This document shows, one piece after another, positions 26,810-35,023 of a stretch of DNA of 57,696 nt. Positions within the stretch are counted from its first letter, which is position 1, and every line of letters begins with the position of its first letter. Both the position numbers and the translations under genes were made by a program. The stretch comes from Candidatus Olsenella pullistercoris. Its GTDB lineage: Bacteria > Actinomycetota > Coriobacteriia > Coriobacteriales > Atopobiaceae. Under the pieces are notes generated by a model. That model was not told the DNA's origin. It ran no database searches and saw only the letters and a list, made by a program, of their open reading frames with translations. The stretch spans positions 1 through 57,696 of the forward strand of contig DXBM01000020.1 of the NCBI GenBank assembly GCA_019116525.1, written 5' to 3'.

Positions 26810-28484
26810 GACGCCCTCCGCTTCCGGGCACTCGCTCACGGGCCGGCTCGCGCGGCTGCGACAGAGCCTGGGCGCGCGCTGCCTCGCCGTCCTTATCGCC
26901 TACGCCATGACGATCACGCTCCTCATCACGGGCGTCGGCGCGCTGGGCGACGCCATCTTCGACAACGCCTTCCCCTCGATGAGGACCGTGCTCCAGGAGA
27001 GCGACGACCTGATCCGTGACCGCTACGAGGTCCTTCAGTCAAAGAGGTTCTCCGAGTGCCTCATCGCCGTCTTCGACGGGGAGGGCCGACGGCTGTTCGC
27101 GTCGAGCGACCGAGCTGTCGAGAAGATCCGCGCGGCGGACCTTCCGCTCATCAACGACTACGAGGAGGGGACCTTCTACGAGGTCTTCGAGGAGCGCGAG
27201 GACGGCGCCCTACGCCATCGCATCATGCTCTGTCGCTACGCCGGGCCGGACGGGACTACGAAGCTCTCGACGGCGTGGTGCGTCCTCGACGAGGACCTGA
27301 ACGTCCTCGAGGGGACGCTCTTCCAGGGGCGCGAGGCGCTGACGGAGCGGGAGTTCAACTTCATCAAGGGCGTCTACGACGCGCGCATGTCGGTGGAGCG
27401 CTACGAGTACGAGAACGAGCTCGGGGAGCCGCGCACCCTCGTCCTCGCCGCGCCCCTCGTGAGCGAGCGGAGCTACGAGCGCGTGACGGGCGCGGTGGGG
27501 CGGCTCTGGCCCGTCGCCGCCCTTCTCGCCCTCGCTGCCACGGTCGTTGTCGCCCTCGTCCTGGTGAGGGTCGTCAGGCGCGCGGTGCGGCCCATCGACG
27601 GGGCCATCGCGGCGTACGGGAGCGCGGACCGGGGAGCCGAGGCTCCCCCGCCGGCGGAACGGGCGGGCGTCCCCATGGAGCTCGCCCCGATCTACGAGAA
27701 CCTCAGGTACCTCATGCGCCGCCTGGGGGAGGCGCAGGACGACTACAGGCGCCTGGTCGCGAGCGTGTCGCATGACCTGAAGACCCCGCTGACCGTCATC
27801 CGTGGGTACGCGCAGGCGCTCCACGAGGGCAGGGCGCCGAAGGGGCGGGAGGACGCCTACCTGCGGGCCATCCTCAGGAAGTCCGTCGCGGCGGGGGAGC
27901 TCCTCGACGAGCTCTCGTCCTGCGCGCAGATGAACCATCCCGAGTTCAGGGCCCGGCTCGTGCCGCGTGACCTCAGGGAGCTCGTGACGCGGGCGGTGGA
28001 GAGGGCCGGCGACCAGGCGCTGCAGGCGGGCGGCACGGTGGAGGCGGCGGTGGGCCCGGAGCCGGTCTGCGCCCTCGTCGACGAGGAGCTGCTCGAGCGC
28101 GCGCTGCTCAACCTCATTGGGAACTCCTTTGACCACAACGCGAGCGGCACGCGCGTGCGGGTGCTCTGCGAGACGGCGCGCCCCCACGGCGCCCCGCCGT
28201 CCGCGCGCGTATCGGTGCTCGACACGGGCTCGGGCTTTCCCGAGGGGATGGCAGAGAGGGCGTTCTCCCCGTTCGTGACCGAGAACGTCTCGAGGCGGGA
28301 GGGCGGCGGCACCGGGCTCGGCCTCACCATCGTCAGCCGCGCCGCCGAGCTGATGGGCGGGGACGCCGAGATAGTCGAGCGCCCGGAGGCGCCCTGGGGC
28401 GCGGAGGTCGTCATCCGCCTGCCGCTGCTCGAGGGCCAGGACGCGGCCCTCGGCTCGCCCGATGACCCCGGCGCAGGTGTCTAA
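26802..28484 (+). CDS. Sensor histidine kinase, HisKA type
   Basis: 560-residue membrane kinase. TM1 is about 28-48 and TM2 about 232-256, giving a roughly 185-residue outside sensor region with acidic character. HAMP-like linker, then HisKA with phosphoacceptor His324 (SVSHDLKTPLTVIRGYAQAL), N box NLIGNSFDHNASG, G1 DTGSGF and G2 GGGTGLGLTIV. Start overlaps the response regulator stop, so the pair is translated together. The signal is unknown; cationic peptides or envelope stress are typical for systems next to dlt genes. Confidence 0.92.
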   Translation: MPETPSASGHSLTGRLARLRQSLGARCLAVLIAYAMTITLLITGVGALGDAIFDNAFPSMRTVLQESDDLIRDRYEVLQSKRFSECLIAVFDGEGRRLFASSDRAVEKIRAADLPLINDYEEGTFYEVFEEREDGALRHRIMLCRYAGPDGTTKLSTAWCVLDEDLNVLEGTLFQGREALTEREFNFIKGVYDARMSVERYEYENELGEPRTLVLAAPLVSERSYERVTGAVGRLWPVAALLALAATVVVALVLVRVVRRAVRPIDGAIAAYGSADRGAEAPPPAERAGVPMELAPIYENLRYLMRRLGEAQDDYRRLVASVSHDLKTPLTVIRGYAQALHEGRAPKGREDAYLRAILRKSVAAGELLDELSSCAQMNHPEFRARLVPRDLRELVTRAVERAGDQALQAGGTVEAAVGPEPVCALVDEELLERALLNLIGNSFDHNASGTRVRVLCETARPHGAPPSARVSVLDTGSGFPEGMAERAFSPFVTENVSRREGGGTGLGLTIVSRAAELMGGDAEIVERPEAPWGAEVVIRLPLLEGQDAALGSPDDPGAGV

Positions 28485-28490
28485 ACGAAT

Positions 28491-28553
28491 CTTAAGCGTG
28501 ACTTCATGAGGGCTTAAGGGCGGTTCCGTAGCCTCTTCTCGTGACACGAGAAG
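28491..28553 (+). promoter_or_regulatory. CTTAAG direct repeats and leader hairpin before dlt-like operon
   Basis: CTTAAG occurs at 28491-28496 and 28513-28518, spaced 22 bp (two helical turns), a layout typical of OmpR-family activator sites. It is followed by a perfect 9-bp hairpin CTTCTCGTG/CACGAGAAG (28535-28553) just upstream of the first operon gene, whose ribosome site is GAGGAGGG. Confidence 0.6.
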
Positions 28554-28565
28554 CGAGGAGGGACC

Positions 28566-30167
28566 ATGGGATCTGCTGAGAACGAGAAGGGCTGCGCGCC
28601 CGTCACGCCCGCCCGCTACGCGCACCTGGCCGTTGGTCTCCTGGAGCGCGGCGCGATCGCGCACCCCGGGCGGACGGCCGTGGTGGACGAGTGGGGCTCC
28701 GTGACCTACGCGGGGCTCTTCGAGCGCGCCCAACGGCTTGCGAGCGGGCTTCTCGATCGGGGGCTCGGGGGAAGGGCGGCGGTCGTCGTCGCCGAGAAGA
28801 GCGCCGACGCGCTCGTGGCGTTCTTCGGCACGCTCATGGCCGGCGGCTTCTACGCGCCCGTTGCCCCCGACGCCCCCGCAGGGCGTGCGGGGGGCGTCTG
28901 GCGGCGCCTCGACGGGCCTGTCGTGATTGCGCACGAGGCGACCGCCCGCTCTGCCCGGGAGCTCTTCCCGCTCGCCGACGTTCTGCTCGTCGAGGAGCTG
29001 GTGGCGTCTGACGTCAACGAGCCCGCGCTCGAGCGCGCCGCCCGCGAGGCCGTGAGCACCGACCCCGCCTACGTGCTGTTCACCTCCGGCTCCACCGGGG
29101 AGCCCAAGGGCGTCGCCGTGAGCCACCTGGCCGTCCTCGACTTCGTCGGCTCGTTTGTCTCGACCTTTGGCATCGGGCCCGATGACGTGCTCGGCAACCA
29201 GGCACCCCTCGACTTTGACGTCTCCGTCAAGGACGTCTACGGCGCGCTCGCTGCGGGCGCCTGCGTGGCGCTGCTGCCGCGCCGGCTCTTCTCGTCCCCG
29301 GCGGAGCTCGTCGAGAGGATCGTGGAGTGGCGAGTCACGGTGCTCGTCTGGGCAGTAGCGGCTCTCTGCCTGGTGAGCGGCCTCAACGCCCTCGACCACG
29401 TGGTCCCCTCGAGGGTGCGCCTGGTGCTCTTCAGCGGCGAGGTGATGCCGCTCGAGCACCTCCGCCGCTGGATGGGCTGCCTTCCCGGGGCGACCTTCGC
29501 GAACCTCTACGGCCCGACCGAGATAACGTGCAACTGCCTGTTCCACGTCGTCGAGCGGGACCGCACATACCCCGAGAGCATCCCCCTCGGCGCCCCGTTC
29601 CCCAACCGCAGGGTGCTCCTGCTCGACGAGGAGGGGCGCCAGGTCACTCGCCGCGGGGGCGTCGGGGAGATCTGCGTGGGAGGCCCCTCGGTGGCCCTGG
29701 GCTACTACGCCGACCCAGAGCGCACGAGCCGCTCCTTCGTGCGCAGCCCGCTCGACAGCGCGCTGCCCGTGACCCTCTACAGGACCGGCGACCTCGCGCG
29801 CATCGGGGGCGACGGCGAGCTCTACTTCTGTGGCAGGAGGGACAACCAGGTCAAGCACCTTGGGCACCGGATTGAGCTCGAGGAGATCGACGCTGCGTTC
29901 GAGCGCCAGGCAGGGGTCGAGCGCTGCCGCTGCGCCTACGACGTCGAGCGGCACCGCATCTGCGCCTTCTTTGAGGGAACGGCCGATCCCGGCGCCCTGC
30001 GGGAGGCCGTGGCGGCCCTGCTTCCTGGCGCCGTGGTGCCCACGAGGATCGAGCGCGTTGACGGCATGCCGCTCACCAGGAACGGAAAGGTCGACAGGAG
30101 GGCGCTGCTGCGGGGCCTTGTCGGGCAACGAGGACGCCGGGGGCAGATGGGAGGCAGCCATGCTTGA
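28566..30167 (+). CDS. DltA-like amino-acid adenylating enzyme
   Basis: 533-residue ANL-superfamily adenylation enzyme expected to activate an amino acid with ATP and load it on the carrier protein encoded two genes on. Motifs: A3 LFTSGSTGEPKG (171-182), A4 LDFDVSVKD with the amino-group-binding Asp near 216-223, A5 LYGPTE (314-319), A7 YRTGDL (405-410), A8 RRDNQVKHLGHRIELEEID, A10 with Lys508 (LTRNGKVDRR). The order of genes resembles dlt operons, but the pocket region TEITCNCLFH differs from usual DltA, so D-alanine specificity should not be assumed. Overlaps the next start by 8 bp. Confidence 0.82.
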   Translation: MGSAENEKGCAPVTPARYAHLAVGLLERGAIAHPGRTAVVDEWGSVTYAGLFERAQRLASGLLDRGLGGRAAVVVAEKSADALVAFFGTLMAGGFYAPVAPDAPAGRAGGVWRRLDGPVVIAHEATARSARELFPLADVLLVEELVASDVNEPALERAAREAVSTDPAYVLFTSGSTGEPKGVAVSHLAVLDFVGSFVSTFGIGPDDVLGNQAPLDFDVSVKDVYGALAAGACVALLPRRLFSSPAELVERIVEWRVTVLVWAVAALCLVSGLNALDHVVPSRVRLVLFSGEVMPLEHLRRWMGCLPGATFANLYGPTEITCNCLFHVVERDRTYPESIPLGAPFPNRRVLLLDEEGRQVTRRGGVGEICVGGPSVALGYYADPERTSRSFVRSPLDSALPVTLYRTGDLARIGGDGELYFCGRRDNQVKHLGHRIELEEIDAAFERQAGVERCRCAYDVERHRICAFFEGTADPGALREAVAALLPGAVVPTRIERVDGMPLTRNGKVDRRALLRGLVGQRGRRGQMGGSHA

Positions 30168-31368
30168 GGGAACGCGCGACGACGAGCTCAGGGACCTGGC
30201 CGAGCGGTTTGGGACGCCGCTGTACGTCTTTGATGCGCGGTCGCTCCGCGCGCGGGTGGACCACCTGAGGCGCGCGCTGCCCCGGGGAACGGGGCTCTGC
30301 TACGCGGCCAAGGCGAACACGTTCGTGCTGCCGGCGATCGAGCCGCTCGTGGACCGCGTCGAGGCGTGCTCTCCGGGAGAGTGCCGGATCTGCTCGTCCT
30401 GCGACGTTCCGGGCGAGAAGGTCGTGGTCTCGGGCGTCCACAAGGACGCGGGGATGCTCGAGTGGGTGCTCGACGCCTATGACGAGCTCGCGGCGGTGAC
30501 GATCGAGTCCCGCGCTCAGCTCGGCCTCGTGCGCGAGGCGGCGCGCGCGAGCGGCCGGCGCCTCCCGGTCCTGCTGCGCCTGGCGAGCGGGAGCCAGTTT
30601 GGCCTTGACCGGGCCTCGCTCGTGGGGGCTGCCCGCGAGCTCGCGGCGGCGGGCGAGGTGGAGCTCGTCGGCCTGCAGCTCTTCTCGGGCACCCAGAAGA
30701 CCTCGCAGCGCCGGGTGCGCCGCGAGCTGGAGGCGCTCGACGCGCTCGCCTGTGAGATCGGCGAGAGCTGTGGGCGGAGCGTCCCGCTCGTTGAGTACGG
30801 GCCCGGCCTCCCCGTTGCCTACTTCGAGGGCGAGGACGTGGGCGAGCCCCTGCTGCTCGAGGGGCTCTCAGAGGCGCTGGGCGCCATGAGGTTCGGGGGC
30901 GATGTCGTCCTCGAGCTGGGGCGGAGCCTCGTGGCCAGCTGTGGCACGTACCTCACGAGCGTTGTGGACGCCAAGGAGATGGCCGGCCAGCGCTACGCGA
31001 TCGTAGACGGCGGGATGCACCACCTCGTCTACTACGGACGCTCCATGGCCCTGCGCCGTCCCCTCTGCCACGCTCTCCCGCCGCGCCCGGGCGGCCTGGC
31101 GTGCGAGGCGGGGACGTGGAGCGTCTGCGGGTCCCTCTGCTCGACGAACGACGTGCTGGCGAAGCAGGTCCCGTTCGAGGCCCTTGGCGTGGGGACCGTT
31201 CTTGCCTTCGAGCGCGCGGGGGCCTACTGCGCGACGGAGGGGATGTCGCTCTTCCTCAGCCGCGACCTGCCGCGCGTGGTGGGCGTCGGGCAGGACGGGG
31301 CGCCGCGCCTGCTGCGGGACGTGGTGCCCACGAGCCCGCTCAACGCGCCGCGGGAGAGGTGGGGGTGA
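30160..31368 (+). CDS. Fold-III PLP-dependent decarboxylase (BtrK/LysA-like)
   Basis: 402-residue enzyme of the alanine racemase/DapDC fold. PLP Lys51 lies in YAAKAN. SGSQFGL (143-149), VEYGPGLPVAYF (211-222), LELGRSLVASCG (251-262) and VDGGMHH (282-288) follow. The second active-site block reads CGSLCSTND with Cys327, where diaminopimelate decarboxylases have CESGD; the missing Glu argues against LysA. DGGMHH is like the exosortase-associated and BtrK enzymes, which decarboxylate aminoacyl groups bound to carrier proteins. It lies between the adenylation and carrier genes, which is unusual for dlt operons. Acting on carrier-bound amino acid is inference. Confidence 0.78.
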   Translation: MLEGTRDDELRDLAERFGTPLYVFDARSLRARVDHLRRALPRGTGLCYAAKANTFVLPAIEPLVDRVEACSPGECRICSSCDVPGEKVVVSGVHKDAGMLEWVLDAYDELAAVTIESRAQLGLVREAARASGRRLPVLLRLASGSQFGLDRASLVGAARELAAAGEVELVGLQLFSGTQKTSQRRVRRELEALDALACEIGESCGRSVPLVEYGPGLPVAYFEGEDVGEPLLLEGLSEALGAMRFGGDVVLELGRSLVASCGTYLTSVVDAKEMAGQRYAIVDGGMHHLVYYGRSMALRRPLCHALPPRPGGLACEAGTWSVCGSLCSTNDVLAKQVPFEALGVGTVLAFERAGAYCATEGMSLFLSRDLPRVVGVGQDGAPRLLRDVVPTSPLNAPRERWG

Positions 31369-31460
31369 GCGCCGCGCACCCTTGCGCCCGTCCCGCGGGT
31401 GCGACCCAAGATGACCGCCGTTGCGTTGGCGGGCCGAGGGCCCGCCGGAAAGGAGATGCC

Positions 31461-31694
31461 ATGGACGCCGTGAAGGACATTCTCGAGGAGCTCAAGCCGG
31501 GCGTGGACTACCTGTCCCGCGAGGACCTCGTTGACGCGCGCGTGCTCGACTCCCTCACCATCATTGCGCTCGTCGCGGAGCTGGAGGACGCCTTCGACAT
31601 CACGATCCCCGCGGTGGAGATCGTGGCGGACAACTTCAACTCCCTCAGGGGCATCTGGGCGCTCGTCGAGCGCCTGCGCGCGCAGGACCTCTAG
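31461..31694 (+). CDS. Acyl/peptidyl carrier protein (DltC-like)
   Basis: 77-residue carrier protein with the phosphopantetheine attachment Ser31 in VLDSLTII. The DltC-like features are the short length, ELEDAFDITIPAVEIVADNFNSL and a helical four-bundle pattern. The usual DSLG of fatty-acid ACP is DSLT here, as in aminoacyl carriers. AAGGAG precedes ATG 31461. It probably receives the amino acid from the enzyme at 28566 and presents it to the PLP decarboxylase and the MBOAT protein. Confidence 0.88.
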   Translation: MDAVKDILEELKPGVDYLSREDLVDARVLDSLTIIALVAELEDAFDITIPAVEIVADNFNSLRGIWALVERLRAQDL

Positions 31695-31702
31695 GAGCTG
31701 CC

Positions 31703-33277
31703 GTGACGTCGTACTTCTCGCCGGCCGTCCTGGGGCTCTTTGCCCCGCTCTCCGTCATTGCGTACCAGCTCTTCCCAAGAAGGGCGCGATGGGCGGCCCT
31801 GCTCGGGGCGAGCCTCGTCTTCTTCTGGGCGCTGAGCGGGCGCCTCGTTGTGTTTGTCCTCGCGTCGGCGGCGATCGTCTGGGTCGGGGGCATGGCCCTG
31901 GGCGCGCTCGCGCGCTCGCGCGACCGTGCGCTCGCTGCTGAGGGCGCCGAGCGGAGGAGGGTGCGGCGCACGTACCAGCGCAGGATGCGCGCGGTGCTCG
32001 CCGTGGGGGTCCTGCTCAACGTTGGCATCCTCGTTGCCCTCAAGTACCTGGGGTTCCTGGGCTCGGTTGCCGAGGGGCTCGGGCTCGGCCTCCCCAGCCT
32101 CCCCTCGATCGGGGTGCCCATCGGCATCTCGTTCTACACGCTCCAGGCCGTGTCGTACCTCACTGACGTCTACCGGGGCGTTGTCCCGGCGGACGCGAAC
32201 CCCGCTCGCCTCGCGCTCTTTCTGACCTTCTTTCCCCAGGTCATGGAAGGTCCCATAGCCCGCTACTCCCAGACCGCGCAGGCGCTCTGGTCGGGTCGGC
32301 CCGTGACGGCGAGGGGGCTGTTCCTCGGGGGCACGAGGGTCCTCTGGGGCCTCTCCAAGTACCTGCTCGTTGCGAACCGGCTCAACTCGTTCGTGAAGCC
32401 CGTCTTTGCCGATCCCGCCTCCTACGACGGCAGCGTCATCGCCGTGGCTGCCGTGCTCTACACGATGCAGCTCTACTGCGACTTCTCGGGAACGATCGAC
32501 TTCGCGGTGGGCATGGCGCGCGTCTTTGGCGTGGAGGAGCCCGAGAACTTTCGCCAGCCGTTCCTCTCGCGCACCGCGTCCGAGTTCTGGCAGCGCTGGC
32601 ACGTCACGCTGGGGTCGTGGCTCAAGGACTACGTCTTCTACCCCGTCTCCCTGAGCCGGCCCGTCAAGCACCTGACCGGTGCGGCGAGAAGGGCCCTTGG
32701 CGTCCGCGTTGGCCCGGCGGTCGCGAGCGGGGTGGCCCTGCTGTGCGTGTGGGTCGCCAACGGCCTCTGGCACGGCGCGGGCACCCAGTACCTCCTCTTC
32801 GGCCTGTACTACTTCGTCATCATCTGGCTCGGGGGAATCGTTGCCCCCCTGTCCGAGGGCGCCCTCGCCCGCGTGGGCGTCTCTCGCGACGCCCTGCCCT
32901 GGCGGGCGTTCCAGCACGTGCGGACGCTCCTCGTCGTCTTTGCGGGCGAGCTGCTGTTCCGTGCGTCGGGGGCGCGGCAGGGGATCTCCATGCTCCTTCG
33001 GACGGTCACCGACTTCTCCCCTGCCTCGTTCGTGGACGGGACGATGCTCGGCGTTGGCATGGACCTGCACGACTTCGCGGTGGTCGGCGCGTTCGCTGTC
33101 CTGCTGCTGGTGGTGGGCCTTGTGCGGGAGCGCGGCTCGTCTCCGCTCGAGCGCGTCTGGGAGCGCGGGCCCGCGGCCCGCCTTGCGATTGTGACGGCCT
33201 TGGTCGTCATGGCAGTGGTGTTCGGAGCGTACGGGGTGGGCTACGTGCCCGTTGACCCCATGTACGCGCAGTTCTAG
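31703..33277 (+). CDS. MBOAT O-acyltransferase (DltB-like)
   Basis: 524-residue multi-pass membrane protein with about a dozen hydrophobic helices. FFPQVMEGPIARYSQ and DFSGTIDFAVGMARVFG are DltB/AlgI signatures. The catalytic His of the MBOAT family is His357 in NGLWHGAGTQY, preceded by WHVTLGSWLKDYVFYPVS. It should move the acyl group from the carrier protein across the membrane. GTG 31703 has TAGGAG before it and lies 8 bp after the carrier gene, indicating coupling. Confidence 0.9.
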   Translation: MTSYFSPAVLGLFAPLSVIAYQLFPRRARWAALLGASLVFFWALSGRLVVFVLASAAIVWVGGMALGALARSRDRALAAEGAERRRVRRTYQRRMRAVLAVGVLLNVGILVALKYLGFLGSVAEGLGLGLPSLPSIGVPIGISFYTLQAVSYLTDVYRGVVPADANPARLALFLTFFPQVMEGPIARYSQTAQALWSGRPVTARGLFLGGTRVLWGLSKYLLVANRLNSFVKPVFADPASYDGSVIAVAAVLYTMQLYCDFSGTIDFAVGMARVFGVEEPENFRQPFLSRTASEFWQRWHVTLGSWLKDYVFYPVSLSRPVKHLTGAARRALGVRVGPAVASGVALLCVWVANGLWHGAGTQYLLFGLYYFVIIWLGGIVAPLSEGALARVGVSRDALPWRAFQHVRTLLVVFAGELLFRASGARQGISMLLRTVTDFSPASFVDGTMLGVGMDLHDFAVVGAFAVLLLVVGLVRERGSSPLERVWERGPAARLAIVTALVVMAVVFGAYGVGYVPVDPMYAQF

Positions 33278-33290
33278 GAAGGGAGGGCTC

Positions 33291-34259
33291 ATGAGGCGCA
33301 AGCTGGCCGGCGCGCTGCGCGCGACCGTGGCGGTCGCGCTCTCGGCGGCGTTCATGCTCGGGGTTCTGGTGGCGCTCTCGCACCTGGTGATGCCCAAGAA
33401 CAACCAGGCGGAGTTCGGGCAGATAGACGCGAGCGCGCACGGGGTGGCGGGGGAGCGTCCCAACAGCATCGACGTCCTGTTCATGGGGGACTCCGAGGCG
33501 TACAGCTCCTTCTCGCCGCTCGACCTGTGGCACGCGCGAGGCATCACCTCCTACGTTGTGGCGACCTCGTCGCAGAAGCTCCCGTACACGCGCTCGCTGC
33601 TGGCGTACGCGCTTGCGCGCCAGAGCCCCCGCGTGGTGGTGCTCGACGCGAACTGCCTCTTCCGGCCCTTCTCGCCCGGTGATGCGCTGGTGCGAGCCGC
33701 CCAGGACGCGCTTCCCGTGTTCGAGTACCACAACCGCTGGAAGAGCCTGACGCTGGAGGACGTGGTGGGAACCGTCCGGACGACGTGGAGCGACGAGCTG
33801 AAGGGTTTTCACCTGAGCGCGAAGGTCGATCCGGCGGACGCGTCCGGCTACCAGACGCCCACGGACAGGGTCGCGAGCATGCCCGCGCTCAGCATGGCGT
33901 ACCTGCACGACATCGCGAGGACCTGTGCCGATAGGGGCGCGCACCTCGTGCTTGTGAGCACGCCGAGCACCAAGAACTGGGACATGGCGAAGCACAACCG
34001 CGTGAGGCTCGTTGCGGAGGAGCTGGGCGTGGACTACGTTGACCTCAACATGGGCGACGAGCGCGTGGACATAGACTGGTCGACCGACACGCGCGACGCC
34101 GGCGACCACCTCAACCTGAGCGGCGCGAGAAAGGTCACCGCGCGGATGGGAGAGCTCCTGAGCGGGAGGTACGGCCTCGAGGGGCACCGCGGGGATCCTG
34201 CGTTCGACTCCTGGGACGAGGCGTACTCCCGCTACGAGCGGAAGGTCAGCGAGCTCTAG
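33291..34259 (+). CDS. DltD-like SGNH-fold membrane protein
   Basis: 322 residues. One N-terminal membrane anchor (10-32) is followed by an extracytoplasmic SGNH hydrolase-like domain: GDSEAYSSFSP with Ser68, LDANCLF, and the C-terminal Asp-His pair at 272-273 (DAGDHLNLSG). DltD proteins take part in final transfer of D-alanine to teichoic acids; AlgX-like acyltransferases share the fold. It is shorter than classical DltD (about 400). GAAGGGAGG precedes ATG 33291. It is the last gene of the operon. Confidence 0.8.
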   Translation: MRRKLAGALRATVAVALSAAFMLGVLVALSHLVMPKNNQAEFGQIDASAHGVAGERPNSIDVLFMGDSEAYSSFSPLDLWHARGITSYVVATSSQKLPYTRSLLAYALARQSPRVVVLDANCLFRPFSPGDALVRAAQDALPVFEYHNRWKSLTLEDVVGTVRTTWSDELKGFHLSAKVDPADASGYQTPTDRVASMPALSMAYLHDIARTCADRGAHLVLVSTPSTKNWDMAKHNRVRLVAEELGVDYVDLNMGDERVDIDWSTDTRDAGDHLNLSGARKVTARMGELLSGRYGLEGHRGDPAFDSWDEAYSRYERKVSEL

Positions 34260-34267
34260 CCGCGCGC

Positions 34268-34373
34268 GTTAGGAATCCCGGCCAGTGGGTACTTCGCAAG
34301 GCGAAAACTCCCCACGGGCCGGGATTCCTATACACATGGCGAGAAAAACGCCCCACTGGCCGGGATTCCTAAC
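34268..34373. repeat. GTTAGGAATCCCGGCC inverted repeat element
   Basis: GTTAGGAATCCCGGCCAGTG (34268-34289) and its exact 22-bp complement (34352-34373) enclose a third, partial copy CCCACGGGCCGGGATTCCTA (34311-34330). It occupies the 3' end of the dlt-like operon and may serve as terminator. Confidence 0.75.
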
Positions 34374-34390
34374 GGCGGCACACCCCCGTC

Positions 34391-34922
34391 TCACGACAAA
34401 CCACCCAACAAACGCGCTCCAGCAGACGTTTGCCCAGTTGGACTCGTTTCGGACGCGTGTGTTGGGTGGTTCTGCCTTGTCCCCCAGGCGTGCCGCTCGC
34501 GGGCCACGAGCCGTGCCACGAAGTCGGTCGCGGGGTGGGCGAGAAGCTCGTCGGGCGCGTCGTACTGCTGGACGCGCCCAGCGTCGACCACGAGCACGCG
34601 CGTGCCCAGCCTCAGCGCCTCCGAGACGTCATGCGTGACGAAGAGCACGGTGATGCCCGTCTCGCGATGGATGCGGGCGATCTCCGTCTGGAGCTGGCCG
34701 CGCGTGAGCTCGTCCACGGCGCCGAAGGGCTCGTCCATGAGCAGGATCTCGGGCGAGGCCGCGAGCGCCCGCGCGATGCCCACGCGCTGGGCCTGCCCGC
34801 CCGAGAGCTCGTCGGGGTAGCGCTCGCGCAGTCCCGCGTCGAGCCCCACGATGCCCATCCACTTCTCAACGGCGGCCTCCGTGCGCGCCCGGTCTTTCCG
34901 GTTGAGCAGGCTGGGCACGTGA
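34391..34922 (-). pseudogene. Truncated ABC ATPase (OpuCA/ProV-like), 5' end lost
   Basis: The frame encodes the C-terminal half of an osmoprotectant-type ABC ATPase: signature LSGGQAQRVGIARAL, Walker B ILLMDEPFGAVDELTR, switch His in VLFVTHDVSEAL, and VQQYDAPDELLAHPATDFVARL. Walker A and the first 110 or so residues are missing. Native sequence begins at VPSLLNRKDRARTEAA, right at the repeat starting at 34923. The last 25 or so residues read through the AACCACCCAACA inverted repeat (34399-34410/34460-34471). No intact start is left other than one inside the repeat, so it is almost surely dead. Confidence 0.82.
34399..34471. repeat. AACCACCCAACA inverted repeat
   Basis: AACCACCCAACA (34399-34410) and TGTTGGGTGGTT (34460-34471) are exact complements around 49 bp, with extra partial pairing (ACGCG). 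It lies at the 3' end of the ABC ATPase remnant. Confidence 0.7.
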
Positions 34923-35023
34923 GTGACAGAGGGGACGGGGGGATCTGTCAAGTCTCTGTCCCCTCTGTCAACACCTGACGGAAGTCCCGGAGACATGACA
35001 GATCCCCCCGTCCCCTCTGTCAC
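34923..35023. repeat. Family B inverted repeat, 28-bp perfect arms
   Basis: Arms GTGACAGAGGGGACGGGGGG (34923-34950) and the exact complement (34996-35023) flank 45 bp that contain further GTCCCCTCTGTCA. It replaces the 5' ends of the two flanking, divergent gene remnants. Relatives are at 38834 and 52354. Confidence 0.88.

Noticed and set aside
27210-30161. 983-codon minus-strand frame across the kinase and adenylation enzyme genes
   Set aside because: It shows His/Arg/Glu-rich low-complexity sequence with no domain and covers two well-supported plus-strand genes.
28566-30167. Plain call of D-alanine ligase DltA
   Set aside because: Operon order supports a DltA-like role, but the divergent pocket region and the neighbouring decarboxylase make D-alanine specificity unsafe.
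31691-33547. 618-codon frame antisense to the MBOAT gene
   Set aside because: Hydrophilic low-complexity shadow of membrane-helix codons; the plus strand has the MBOAT signature.
34923-35023. Attachment site of an integrated element
   Set aside because: There is no integrase and the same palindrome family occurs at other loci, so a repeat is the simpler explanation.
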